Assembly (NCBI RefSeq): GCF_002582035.1
Contig: NZ_NUQE01000005.1
Location: 1 to 64,000, forward strand
DNA: 64,000 bases
Source of the DNA: Bacillus pseudomycoides
GTDB taxonomy: Bacteria > Bacillota > Bacilli > Bacillales > Bacillaceae_G
Reading direction: 5' to 3'
A program made the position numbers and the translations under genes. The stretch's first letter is position 1. Each line of letters opens with the position of its first letter. Positions 16,481 through 24,212 of this stretch are shown here, in pieces. The notes under the pieces are model-generated. The model searched no databases. It was given only the letters and a program-made list of their open reading frames with translations, and had not been told where the DNA came from.

Positions 16481-16561
16481 GTCATACACTTTACTAACAA
16501 CGGTAATACCACTGTAAGACGGTATGACGATTGTAATACAAAATCACTACAGATGTAATAC
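16481..16561 (+). repeat. Centromere-like 11-bp-phased repeats (parC type)
   Basis: Degenerate GTAATAC heptamers lie directly upstream of the actin-like gene: GTCATAC 16481, GTAATAC 16503, GTAAGAC 16514, GTATGAC 16522, GTAATAC 16533, a weaker one at 16544 and GTAATAC 16555. Most steps are 11 bp, close to one helical turn. In ParMRC systems the ParR adaptor binds such direct repeats upstream of parM and represses the operon. Position and spacing fit that role. Confidence 0.65.
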
Positions 16562-16575
16562 AGGGAGGGATTTCC

Positions 16576-17409
16576 TTGGAGATTATGGTTATTGATCCCG
16601 GAAACAAAGAAGTAAAAGGGGCAACTAAGGAAGGAGTATTTTCGTTTAACTCATTCTTAGGTGAGGCAAGGGAAAGGAGGTTGGAAACTCAATATAATGA
16701 TGAAATGACCGGAATTTATAAAGGGATGCCGTTCTTTGCTGGAGAATTGGCACAAAAAGAATCCGAGTTCCCAAGAAATTCAATGGGGCTTTCAAAAGCT
16801 CATGAAGATGCTAAATTAAGAATTTTGATTGCTTTACATCGTTTTAGTAAAAGTCATGAAGTATCAATTATTGTAGGGCAACCGATTGAAACGCACAATC
16901 CAACTGAAAAACAACAGATAAAGAATATGCTAATTGGTGAACATAAACTCTTATTAAATGGACTCGAAAAGAAATTATATATAAAACGAGTAGAAGTTGC
17001 AGCAGAAGGAGCATCAGCGTATTGGTGTTGCAAAGATGATGAAGATTTTGTTCGCATTATTGATGTGGGAAGTGGAACTGTCAATGTTGCTACAGTACGA
17101 GAAGGACAATTCATTGATAGAGAAAGTTTTACTTTACCATTTGGAGCAGAGTCAACTAAAACAAGAGATATGCAAGCTATGAGCTACGGTATAGTTTCAG
17201 CCTTGAATAGATTTAATAAAAATGATCCTTTTCGATTGGTTGGAGGTGCAGCGGAAAAAGTAAAACTATATCTAGAATCTCACTTTACAGATTGTAAAGT
17301 TATTCACCCAAAATTCAAAGTGAAAAGCAAAGTAACTTCAGTGCATTCGAAATTTGCAAATGCAATAGGAATGTACAATATTGCTCAAATGGTGTATGGT
17401 CATGAGTAA
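16576..17409 (+). CDS. alfA: Actin-like ParM/AlfA plasmid segregation ATPase
   Basis: A 277-aa actin-like protein, the same size class as AlfA. The phosphate 1 motif IDPGNKEVKG is at residues 6-15 and the phosphate 2 motif IDVGSGTVN near 160-168; LVGGAAEKVK near 219 fits the adenosine-binding region. Such proteins form ATP-driven filaments that push plasmid copies apart. TTG 16576 was chosen, five bases after GGGAGGGA; ATG 16585 is a weaker choice. The next gene overlaps by eight bases and encodes a ribbon-helix-helix protein, and phased repeats lie upstream, so the full par locus is present. Confidence 0.85.
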   Translation: MEIMVIDPGNKEVKGATKEGVFSFNSFLGEARERRLETQYNDEMTGIYKGMPFFAGELAQKESEFPRNSMGLSKAHEDAKLRILIALHRFSKSHEVSIIVGQPIETHNPTEKQQIKNMLIGEHKLLLNGLEKKLYIKRVEVAAEGASAYWCCKDDEDFVRIIDVGSGTVNVATVREGQFIDRESFTLPFGAESTKTRDMQAMSYGIVSALNRFNKNDPFRLVGGAAEKVKLYLESHFTDCKVIHPKFKVKSKVTSVHSKFANAIGMYNIAQMVYGHE

Positions 17410-17683
17410 AAATAGAAATATACTAAGTGTATCTTTTAGTAAAAAAGATCGTTTTGAAATGCAGCTTTTAAAACATGCGGAAACTTATGGAATATTTTCT
17501 AAATATGTAAAGAGACTTATTCAACGTGATATGGAAAATTCAAGCCCTATAATGATTCCAGTTGAAAAAGAAACAGTTCCAATCCAAAAAGAAATAGAAA
17601 AACCTCCTGTTAGAAAACAAGTGCAAAAGCAACAAGAGGTGTCAAAATCTATATCTAATCGAAAAGCAACATCATTTATATAG
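17402..17683 (+). CDS. alfB: ParR/AlfB-like ribbon-helix-helix adaptor
   Basis: A 93-aa protein starting at ATG 17402 inside the end of alfA (ATGAGTAA overlap), hence translationally coupled. Residues 4-45 look like an RHH fold: a strand (ILSVSFS) and two helices (KDRFEMQLLKHAETYG, SKYVKRLIQRDM). The tail is basic and Pro/Gln-rich. By position and fold it should bind the repeats at 16481-16561 and cap the filament. Sequence alone does not distinguish ParR from AlfB. Confidence 0.7.
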   Translation: MSKNRNILSVSFSKKDRFEMQLLKHAETYGIFSKYVKRLIQRDMENSSPIMIPVEKETVPIQKEIEKPPVRKQVQKQQEVSKSISNRKATSFI

Positions 17684-17685
17684 GC

Positions 17686-17775
17686 TTATGAAACCGCATC
17701 AACGATAAGCTTTATGATTAGTAATCCAGTACCAGAGTACACTAATGCTTTTCCTACAGCAACTAATACTGGCAT
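17686..17775 (-). CDS. Hydrophobic 29-aa microprotein (toxin-like)
   Basis: On the minus strand AAAGGAG precedes ATG (CAT at 17773-17775) by eight bases. The 29 residues form one hydrophobic helix (LVAVGKALVYSGTGLLIIKL) with an acidic-polar end (VDAVS). It converges on alfB with a two-base gap. Size, hydrophobicity and position next to a partition locus recall type I toxins, but I see no clear antisense RNA promoter. It could instead be a small transfer-related membrane peptide. Confidence 0.55.
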   Translation of the reverse strand: MPVLVAVGKALVYSGTGLLIIKLIVDAVS

Positions 17776-17836
17776 ACAGTCAGCTCCTTTCTTACTCCTA
17801 TGCGATTAGTATCCACATTTAAAGGGGAGATAACGC

Positions 17837-18211
17837 ATGGCAAAAACTGTGACGTATAGCTTTCATGAGTTTATGAGTGGAGATTATAAGAAGAAAGAAA
17901 AGGCTACTCTATATGCAGCAGGATTAGGAACAGCTTTACTTCTTGGTAATTCACATTATGCTCAAGCTGGTGGATGGATTGAAGATAAAATAATCAGTGC
18001 ATTTGATCCTTTAATTCAATTGGTTCAAGGAATTTCATATCCATTATGCTTCTTAACATTGAGTTGTGGTTTTATTTTAATAATGCTTGGTCAAAAAAAT
18101 AAAGGGGTTAGCTTATTAAAGTGGAGTTGTTTAGGATATATCGGTTTGCAGTTTGCCCCAGCTATTATGCAGATCCTAGTACAAATAGGAAAGGCGATGG
18201 TGACAAAATGA
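17837..18211 (+). CDS. Pilin-like (VirB2/TrbC-type) small membrane protein
   Basis: A 124-aa membrane protein after AAGGGGAG. It has a basic N-terminus, a hydrophobic stretch ending in AQA (residues ~24-44) that could be a signal peptide, then two membrane helices (~65-85 and ~95-115) divided by a short basic loop (GQKNKG). That layout matches VirB2/TrbC-like pilins of type IV secretion. It starts a chain of overlapping genes leading to an FtsK/VirD4-type ATPase, which supports a transfer role. Sequence identity to known pilins could not be tested. Confidence 0.6.
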   Translation: MAKTVTYSFHEFMSGDYKKKEKATLYAAGLGTALLLGNSHYAQAGGWIEDKIISAFDPLIQLVQGISYPLCFLTLSCGFILIMLGQKNKGVSLLKWSCLGYIGLQFAPAIMQILVQIGKAMVTK

Positions 18212-18453
18212 TGAAAAATGAGCGTACAATTACTGTATCTAATGATGTTTTGGACGATTTTTTATCACTTGTTTCTTTAGCAGCGGTAGAATCTTCAGAG
18301 CGATACAATGAGTTAAAGGAAATAAAAGAAGATGAATCTTGTGAGATAACTAAAATAATGATGGATGATTACATTCGAATTATGAAATTAGCAGCTATTT
18401 TAGCTGATGAGATATGTAAAGAGGATGAGGAAATTGAGGTTATTGTAAAATGA
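18208..18453 (+). CDS. Acidic hypothetical protein, 81 aa
   Basis: The ATG at 18208 overlaps the preceding stop (ATGA), and its own stop overlaps the next ATG in the same way, so it is translationally coupled on both sides. It is helical and acidic, ending EDEEIEVIVK. No family is recognised. Its fixed place suggests it works with the pilin-like protein and the ATPase. Confidence 0.7.
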   Translation: MMKNERTITVSNDVLDDFLSLVSLAAVESSERYNELKEIKEDESCEITKIMMDDYIRIMKLAAILADEICKEDEEIEVIVK

Positions 18454-20630
18454 AACATTTGCAAATTATTCCACATTCAAAACTGGAAAATAATCGTGTG
18501 GATCATTTTGCACAACAATTATGTATGTATCGTTCTATATTTGAAAGATGGAATAAAAAAGAGAAGAAACTCGACAAGAATTTTTTATCATGGGAAATGG
18601 TGTTGCAACCAAAGAACACTAAATTTGTTATAACCGTTCCTAAAGACCTTAGAAAGACAACCGAAAAAGCTATTCTTGCTACTTGGGAGAATGTAACAAC
18701 AAAAGAAGTGTCTGATCCATTTGAAAAATTCACTCCAACATATGCCTCTACAATGGAATTACGTTATCACTATTTTCTTTCATTAAAAGTAGACCGCAGA
18801 ATAAATTGGCTTAATTCATTACTAGAAACACTCAATATTATGAAAGATGAAGATAAAGTAATTATTCAAATGTTATGTTTTCCAGCTCATTATGATTGGT
18901 ATGAATCAGCAGCAGAAAACTATGAACGATTTAAAATTGAAGGGCACATGCCTTTAAGATTACATTTTAACAAAAGAGATATTGCACACGTTACCGGAAA
19001 AGCAATTACAAGTACAGTGATTGGAACAATGAATTTTATTGGCGAGCTTGTAGCTGGAAAGGACGCTGAAAAGATACCAATGACAAGCGATAGAGCAATC
19101 ATATTAAAAGACGGACAGTTAAGGTCTGAAACGTTACAGAAAACAAAAAATGATGCGTATCATGTGCAAATTCGCATTGCTATTCAGTCAAAGGACGAAA
19201 AACAAGCAGTGCTTTTAAATAGAAGCATAAGCACTGCTTTTCGGGAATTGGATGGGGATAATCAGCTTATAAATTATCCATCTAATCAGGAAAGAACATT
19301 TAAACAAATGAAAGAGCGTAAAAAGAAAATAAGCATGTACTCTGATTATATGTCTATTCAAGAAACTTCTCGTTTATTCATGTTACCTACTTATCATTTA
19401 CAGGATAGATATCATATTGAAAGCATAAAGCAATTAGAAACAGATATACCAAAGAGACTATTTGAGGGAGGTCTACTATTAGGAGAACAGACATACAAAG
19501 GAGAAACTAAATCGGTATATATGCCCATTACTAATAAAGATGAATTATGTTTACCTACGGCAGTAATTGGCGGCATGGGTCAAGGGAAAACAGACGGATA
19601 TGGAGCTACACGAATGGTTGAAGCTGTTAGAAATGGATATGGAGCGCTATTTATTGATCCAGCAAAACATCAAGTTACTAATCAACTAAAAGAAGTATTG
19701 AATCCATCAGAATATGAAATTATTAATATTGCAAAGTTAAAGCCGTCTTTTGATTGGTGTGAAGCACAATATAGTGAGTACGGAAAAGGATTGCTTGCAG
19801 ATGCAGTATTATCTTTCTTTGAGGATAGTTTAGAGGATAGCGTACAAACGGAAAGATATTTGAGAGCTTTTATTATTGCCATGAAAACACCACAATTAAA
19901 AGAAATATTCGAGATTATGGAGAATAAGGAGTATTTAGAGGAAGTTATAAAAGAAATGCCTGAAGGTATTCATAAACAAACATTAATTCAATACAGCAAA
20001 GAAAGCGATAATATGCGAATGAGAATTGTAAAACCAATCTACAACCGGATGGATCTGATTATGGGTGATCCTTTCTTAATGGACTGTTTTAATAGTAATA
20101 AATCAATTGATTTTGTAGAGATAATGAGTCAGAAAAAGGCATTTGTATTTGATGTAGCTAAGAAGGACGGATTAACATCAAAACAAATTAATATCATTGG
20201 GAATTTATTAATGACAAAAATAAATCTTGCTATGCAAATGAGAAAAGAAGAAAAACAATTTCCATTCTTTGTTGTTATAGATGAACCACATCAATTTAAC
20301 CGCAGCGCAAAACTTTGGGAGAGCATGGCGGTAGAAAGTCGAAAATGGCGTGTTGGTTTTGTTTGGTTGTTTCACTATTGGGAACAGTTACCGAAGAAGG
20401 CGCAGCAAGCAATTAAAAATGCATTACCACATTATCATCTATACCCAACCTCAAAGGAAACATTTAAAGCGTTTTTAGAGGAATTAGCACCATTTGAATT
20501 AGCGGATTGTTTGAAATTGAAAAGATATCATGCATTTAACATATTGCGAACAGGTGGAGAGAGTACAAAGCCTTTTATTGCGAAGATGTCGTTACCACCT
20601 AGTATGAGGAAGAAGGTGAAACGTCTATGA
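18450..20630 (+). CDS. VirD4/TraG/FtsK-superfamily ATPase
   Basis: A 726-aa P-loop ATPase with Walker A GGMGQGKT near residue 374 and Walker B FFVVIDEPHQF near 608, in the HerA/FtsK arrangement used by VirD4 coupling proteins and VirB4 ATPases. The N-terminal ~350 residues carry no obvious membrane helices. It probably moves DNA or protein at the membrane during transfer, packaging or segregation. It overlaps both neighbouring genes by four bases. Relaxase and VirB6/VirB8-type genes are absent from the window, so complete conjugation cannot be claimed. Confidence 0.75.
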   Translation: MKHLQIIPHSKLENNRVDHFAQQLCMYRSIFERWNKKEKKLDKNFLSWEMVLQPKNTKFVITVPKDLRKTTEKAILATWENVTTKEVSDPFEKFTPTYASTMELRYHYFLSLKVDRRINWLNSLLETLNIMKDEDKVIIQMLCFPAHYDWYESAAENYERFKIEGHMPLRLHFNKRDIAHVTGKAITSTVIGTMNFIGELVAGKDAEKIPMTSDRAIILKDGQLRSETLQKTKNDAYHVQIRIAIQSKDEKQAVLLNRSISTAFRELDGDNQLINYPSNQERTFKQMKERKKKISMYSDYMSIQETSRLFMLPTYHLQDRYHIESIKQLETDIPKRLFEGGLLLGEQTYKGETKSVYMPITNKDELCLPTAVIGGMGQGKTDGYGATRMVEAVRNGYGALFIDPAKHQVTNQLKEVLNPSEYEIINIAKLKPSFDWCEAQYSEYGKGLLADAVLSFFEDSLEDSVQTERYLRAFIIAMKTPQLKEIFEIMENKEYLEEVIKEMPEGIHKQTLIQYSKESDNMRMRIVKPIYNRMDLIMGDPFLMDCFNSNKSIDFVEIMSQKKAFVFDVAKKDGLTSKQINIIGNLLMTKINLAMQMRKEEKQFPFFVVIDEPHQFNRSAKLWESMAVESRKWRVGFVWLFHYWEQLPKKAQQAIKNALPHYHLYPTSKETFKAFLEELAPFELADCLKLKRYHAFNILRTGGESTKPFIAKMSLPPSMRKKVKRL

Positions 20631-20809
20631 AATTATTGCAAATTCCAAAAGCGAATCCTATCAATAGGGATGCTGTAATTGATGACTTAAAAAGACGATT
20701 AGCAGCAACTGAGTTTCAACGTGATCTTTATGAAAATCTGTATCATGATTTCTATAGAGAAGCGTATAAATATTGGTGTAAATTGAACCCTGAAAAGGTA
20801 TCTGATTAA
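20627..20809 (+). CDS. Hypothetical protein, 60 aa
   Basis: Overlaps the ATPase stop by four bases (ATGA). Helical with many aromatic residues (LYENLYHDFYREAYKYW). Coupled expression suggests a small partner of the ATPase. No family is recognised. Confidence 0.65.
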   Translation: MKLLQIPKANPINRDAVIDDLKRRLAATEFQRDLYENLYHDFYREAYKYWCKLNPEKVSD

Positions 20810-20831
20810 ACTTGAAATGGAGGCATACCCA

Positions 20832-21074
20832 GTGAATAAAGGAGAAAAGGTATGTGAATTGCTTCCTAAATTATTAGTTATTTTCGATGAACATGAAATC
20901 ACTATTTTAGATTTAGCCTTTATAATTAGTAAATATTGTGAGGATTTATTAAGTGAAGAAGGTGATATGCTTATGGAAAATGAACCAGAAACATATGATA
21001 AATATACAAACTTAAAAAATGACTTAGATCAATATGCATGGGATTTGCTAACTACTCTAGTTGATAAAGAATAA
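20832..21074 (+). CDS. Acidic hypothetical protein, 80 aa
   Basis: GTG 20832 is preferred because GGAGG lies eight bases upstream; the ATG at 20817 overlaps that site. Acidic and helical, with no known motif. Last gene of the transfer-like operon. Confidence 0.65.
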   Translation: MNKGEKVCELLPKLLVIFDEHEITILDLAFIISKYCEDLLSEEGDMLMENEPETYDKYTNLKNDLDQYAWDLLTTLVDKE

Positions 21075-21110
21075 TATAAAACTTGTCTTTTACCGCAAAT
21101 ACCAGTAGAA

Positions 21111-21140
21111 AAAAGCCGCTAAAACAGTGGCTTTTTTATT
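21111..21140 (+). terminator. Rho-independent terminator
   Basis: AAAAGCCGCT (21111-21120) pairs with AGTGGCTTTT (21126-21135), one G-U pair, then TTATTT. It closes the operon that begins at 17837. Confidence 0.85.
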
Positions 21141-21231
21141 TAGACTTAAATAACATACAATTATCAAATTAACAATTGAGAAATAAATAATTTTGTATTT
21201 TAGCATTTTGTGAATTTGCAAAATTTTTCTG

Positions 21232-21260
21232 TTGCATTTGTTAATTATTTCATTTAAGAT
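21232..21260 (+). promoter_or_regulatory. Promoter of the 56-aa gene
   Basis: TTGCAT (21232-21237), 17 bp, TAAGAT (21255-21260). A partial copy of the recurrent motif (ATAGATAAAATAAAT) follows at about 21266. Confidence 0.5.
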
Positions 21261-21313
21261 AAAGATAGATAAAATAAATGTATATAAATTACTCTTTAAG
21301 GGAGGAATAAATA

Positions 21314-21484
21314 ATGAGTGCAACAGTTACGAATTTCAATGAGTATAGATACGGTAAATTTGCAAATGAACAAGTTGATCTTCACCAAGACAATACATAT
21401 AGAAAGCAAAATAAAACGCAATGGACAGAGGAATCATACGCTAAAGCATATATGAAATTACTGACACAACAGGTTAATAAATAA
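21314..21484 (+). CDS. Hypothetical protein, 56 aa
   Basis: ATG 21314 after GGGAGGAATAA. A small polar protein (NEYRYGKFANEQVDL) with no recognised domain. Its stop codon lies inside an operator copy. It immediately precedes the arbitrium genes and could be part of that switch, but nothing in the sequence shows how. Confidence 0.65.
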   Translation: MSATVTNFNEYRYGKFANEQVDLHQDNTYRKQNKTQWTEESYAKAYMKLLTQQVNK

Positions 21485-21548
21485 AATAAATATTTATCAA
21501 AAAAATTAACAAAAAGTACTTGTCATGTATTTTTGGATATGCTATTAT
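21477..21548 (+). promoter_or_regulatory. Operator copy and aimR promoter
   Basis: The 21-bp repeat 21477-21497 lies upstream of TTGTCA (21520-21525), 17 bp and TATTAT (21543-21548). Here the operator starts 66 bp before the -10, unlike at other sites, so it may act on the upstream gene's transcript instead. Confidence 0.65.
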
Positions 21549-21601
21549 AAGAGTACATCAAATAAATGATTAATTTATTCATTAAATTATAGGAAAGTGA
21601 G

Positions 21602-22810
21602 TTGTGGCTAGTGATTCGTAAGCAGTTGAAGCATAGAATGAAAAATGAATTAAAAATAACTGGTAAAGAAATGGCTGCTCGAATCAATCGAAGCCAATCG
21701 GCACTATCTAGTTATTTTAGTGGGAAAGATGAGTTAGATTTTTATAATCTTAGTTTACTAGTTAAAGAACTGTATCCAGATCCATATGAGCATACTGAAG
21801 TTGTTAAAAAAGTCGCTTTGTCATTAGAAAGACCGGATAACATTAAGTGCGCTATAGAAGGAGCATCTTTTAGGGAAAATATTGAAGTATTAGAGGAGCT
21901 TTTAGTAAATACAGAGAATCATTCAAACAGAGATTTACATGAATGGTCAAGAGTTTATAGAGTGCATTTAAAGTTTTTAAAAAAAGAAATAAGTGCAATT
22001 GAAATGGCTAATTTAGCAAGACAGCTTAATATAAAAAAAGATGAAGAAGGCAGCAAAAAAGAAAATAAAAATGAAGAGTTGTTGTTTTTTCAAAAGTGGA
22101 TGGAAACATATGGATGCTACTTGAATAAAGAGTTCCTAATCATGCCCTCACTATTGAGAGAGCTTGAATTGTTATTGAATAATGTAAATGATCAGTACAT
22201 AAAAAATACTTATTCTACAAAATTCTATTTACAAAGTGCGAACTACAATCTCTTTAATAATTGCATTGAGAAAGCGAAAAAATACTACAATCTAGCTACT
22301 AATACTGTAAATTTACAAAAAGTCGCTCATGCTTATCATGGTTTAGGGTTGTGTTTCATGCTAGAAGATAAAGAAACATCATATAAATATTTTAAAAAAG
22401 CAATTAATTTATTTAACGACATAGAAAATAATACATTTGCTGAGAATGCAATGCATGCATTCAACATGGTTAGTAATTTACATAATGATGAAGAATTTTA
22501 TATTTATAATGATTGTACTGGATTAAGGATTGAGAAAGCACATAGATATATAAGAAAAGGGGACAAACATAAAGCAAGTGAACTATTAAACTCATTAGAT
22601 TTTGATTCCTTAGATCGTCAAGAGAAGGCTTTCTATAGTCTTTACAAAGGAATTCTTGATGATAACATTGATGAATTATATATGTCATTAATGTACTTTA
22701 AACAAAGTGGAAGTAAATTTTATGCAACGCTTCCATGCAAAGAATTAATAAAACGCAACGAAAGAAAGGCAGCAATTTATGCAGCATACGGGGAAATATT
22801 TGATATTTAG
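21602..22810 (+). CDS. aimR: AimR-family arbitrium peptide receptor
   Basis: A 402-aa regulator: an N-terminal HTH (residues ~15-45, ITGKEMAARINRSQSALSSY) followed by TPR-like helical repeats to the end. Segments such as YIKNTYSTKFYL, EKAHRYI and the C-terminal LMYFKQSGSKF correspond closely to positions I remember from phi3T/SPbeta AimR. AimR binds DNA and drives lysis-promoting transcription until the AimP peptide binds its TPR domain. TTG 21602 was chosen, seven bases after AGGA; GTG 21611 is possible. The gene is followed after 37 bp by a short secreted-peptide gene, as in arbitrium loci. Rap/PlcR-type regulators are the alternative family. Confidence 0.88.
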   Translation: MWLVIRKQLKHRMKNELKITGKEMAARINRSQSALSSYFSGKDELDFYNLSLLVKELYPDPYEHTEVVKKVALSLERPDNIKCAIEGASFRENIEVLEELLVNTENHSNRDLHEWSRVYRVHLKFLKKEISAIEMANLARQLNIKKDEEGSKKENKNEELLFFQKWMETYGCYLNKEFLIMPSLLRELELLLNNVNDQYIKNTYSTKFYLQSANYNLFNNCIEKAKKYYNLATNTVNLQKVAHAYHGLGLCFMLEDKETSYKYFKKAINLFNDIENNTFAENAMHAFNMVSNLHNDEEFYIYNDCTGLRIEKAHRYIRKGDKHKASELLNSLDFDSLDRQEKAFYSLYKGILDDNIDELYMSLMYFKQSGSKFYATLPCKELIKRNERKAAIYAAYGEIFDI

Positions 22811-22847
22811 TAAAGTAACGTTTTTTCACTTGAAAGGAGGTGATAAT

Positions 22848-22982
22848 ATGAAGAAAGTATTAGTTATTGCTTGTGCAACTTTAGGTATTTTGACAGGAAT
22901 TATGGTATCCGCTACTACTCCTGAAACTGTTTCTACTGCTCAATCAGTAAAATTAATGAGTGACCCAAATCCGGGCGGCTGA
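22848..22982 (+). CDS. aimP: AimP-like arbitrium signal peptide precursor
   Basis: A 44-aa prepeptide with an excellent AAAGGAGGTGA site. Residues 1-22 form an export signal (KK, then a hydrophobic core). A polar part follows and the protein ends SVKLMSDPNPGG. In known systems the last six or so residues are released and re-imported; here that would be DPNPGG or SDPNPGG. This differs from the xxxRGA ending of SPbeta-group peptides, so specificity should be distinct. Position directly after aimR supports the call. The exact cleavage point is inferred. Confidence 0.82.
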   Translation: MKKVLVIACATLGILTGIMVSATTPETVSTAQSVKLMSDPNPGG

Positions 22983-23004
22983 TTTTCAAAGTAATACATA
23001 TCTC

Positions 23005-23042
23005 AAAAGAGTCTCTGATATTTTCGGAGGCTCTTTTTCATA
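23005..23042 (+). terminator. Terminator after aimP
   Basis: AAAAGAGTCTC (23005-23015) pairs with GAGGCTCTTTT (23027-23037), one G-U pair, then T and C. In arbitrium loci read-through past a terminator after aimP can produce aimX, so this element may be a control point. Confidence 0.75.
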
Positions 23043-23077
23043 TTTAAAAAGTGGAAAATAAATGAAAATTATGGTTG

Positions 23078-23151
23078 ATAAATAAAATAAATAATGATAA
23101 GATTCAATTATAAGTTATTTTATTTGGTTTTTAATAGTAAGCACAAAGGGG
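23078..23151 (+). promoter_or_regulatory. Partial operator copy downstream of aimP
   Basis: ATAAATAAAATAAATAATGAT (23078-23098) keeps the left arm of the repeat. No strong -35/-10 pair was identified. The place corresponds to where aimX-type transcription starts in SPbeta-like loci, but no aimX homologue was recognised. Confidence 0.4.
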
Positions 23152-23163
23152 ATGATATCTATA

Positions 23164-23361
23164 ATGAATAAAAGGATCACTCAAGCAATAGAGTATTTAA
23201 GTAATGTAAGTGAGAAGTATAAGCTGGAGATTGAAGAAAAGGAAATACAGTTGAATGATCCGGCATTATCTGAAGATGCAGTGAATAAGCTACAAATTAA
23301 AATTACTCGTTTAAAGTTAGAGAAATTTAGGATAGAAAATGCACTTAGGGAATTGGTATGA
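23164..23361 (+). CDS. Coiled-coil small protein, 65 aa
   Basis: ATG 23164 is preferred; the ATG at 23152 abuts the AAAGGGG site. A single long charged helix (YKLEIEEKEIQLND; LQIKITRLKLEKFRIENAL). It may be a dimerising regulator. First gene downstream of the arbitrium pair, which makes it a candidate target of AimR. Confidence 0.65.
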   Translation: MNKRITQAIEYLSNVSEKYKLEIEEKEIQLNDPALSEDAVNKLQIKITRLKLEKFRIENALRELV

Positions 23362-23409
23362 TTATGTAAATAGAAAGTAAAAACTATATTTTATGTAAAG
23401 GAGGATATC

Positions 23410-23643
23410 ATGAAAACACTCCAAGAATATAAATTTTATAAAGAATCCCCACTTTCTCTTCAAAAAAGATTAGAAACGAAAGCGGATTTAGAAGAGAAAG
23501 TTACAATGAAAACAGCTTTATTAGAAGCCTTTGATATAATAGATTCATTTTATAATGAAAAAGGAGAGATTCTTGATCAACATAAAGAAGAATACCAATT
23601 GTTGTTAAAATATATTAATAAATATACGCATAAAGCTAAATAA
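23410..23643 (+). CDS. Hypothetical protein, 77 aa
   Basis: Follows GGAGGATATC. Helical and charged (LQKRLETKADLEEKVTMKTA). No family is recognised. Part of the small-gene run after aimP. Confidence 0.65.
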   Translation: MKTLQEYKFYKESPLSLQKRLETKADLEEKVTMKTALLEAFDIIDSFYNEKGEILDQHKEEYQLLLKYINKYTHKAK

Positions 23644-23685
23644 AAAGTGGGTAAAGTAAGAGTTTTATACAAAGGAGGTGTGAGA

Positions 23686-23865
23686 ATGGGAAAGAAAATA
23701 TCAGAGTCTAGTCCAGAGAAGAAATTGACAGACTTCATGAATGATAACAATTTAAGCATAAGAAATGTACGTCAAATATTAGAATGTTTAAATGATGCGG
23801 AATTAAAGTATATCGGTGCAGATAAAGAAGATAAGGTTTATGTGTGGGTAAAAGGTGAAGAATAA
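23686..23865 (+). CDS. Hypothetical protein, 59 aa
   Basis: ATG 23686 follows AAAGGAGGTGTG; the GTG at 23647 has no site. Contains a helix-turn-helix-like stretch (FMNDNNLSIRNVRQILE) but is too short for certainty. Function unknown. Confidence 0.65.
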   Translation: MGKKISESSPEKKLTDFMNDNNLSIRNVRQILECLNDAELKYIGADKEDKVYVWVKGEE

Positions 23866-23902
23866 AATTCTCATTTTACTAAAACTAAGGAGGAACAGTG
23901 GT

Positions 23903-24067
23903 ATGAAAACATATATTATTTCATCATTGACTAAAGAAATAGAAATTAAATCTACATTAGATGATGCAAAAAAAGAAGCCGATAAAAAAGCGAAGGAATG
24001 GGGAGAAATAACAGCGCTCAAAGAGAAAGGCAGGAAAGTGTTTAGAAATTTTCATCCTTATGAATAA
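23903..24067 (+). CDS. Hypothetical protein, 54 aa
   Basis: ATG 23903 follows AAGGAGG. A small strand-plus-helix protein (MKTYIISSLTKEIEIKS, then a Lys/Glu-rich helix). Unknown function. The 145 bases after it hold no ORF with a binding site. Confidence 0.65.
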   Translation: MKTYIISSLTKEIEIKSTLDDAKKEADKKAKEWGEITALKEKGRKVFRNFHPYE

Positions 24068-24212
24068 ATGTCTAATTTTACCATAAAGAAGGAACTTTAA
24101 CAAAAAGAGACTTTAAATTATTCTTAGGTAATTTAGCAAGAGGCATAAAGCACCTATATGTGAGATAAAGTAAAAGTCTGAACTTACACGAATTTAAGAG
24201 GAGGAATCAAGA

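Noticed and set aside
16481-16561. CRISPR array
   Set aside because: Repeats are 7-bp, degenerate and 11 bp apart, with no spacers or cas genes; they fit a centromere.
16997-17182. Plus-strand open frame inside alfA
   Set aside because: Lies wholly within the actin-like gene in another frame, with no start signal and no recognisable protein.
17714-17809. 31-aa plus-strand frame opposite the hydrophobic peptide
   Set aside because: No ribosome binding site, while the minus-strand ORF has an excellent one.
17837-20809. Complete conjugation system
   Set aside because: No relaxase, VirB6/VirB8 or VirB1-type gene is visible in the window.
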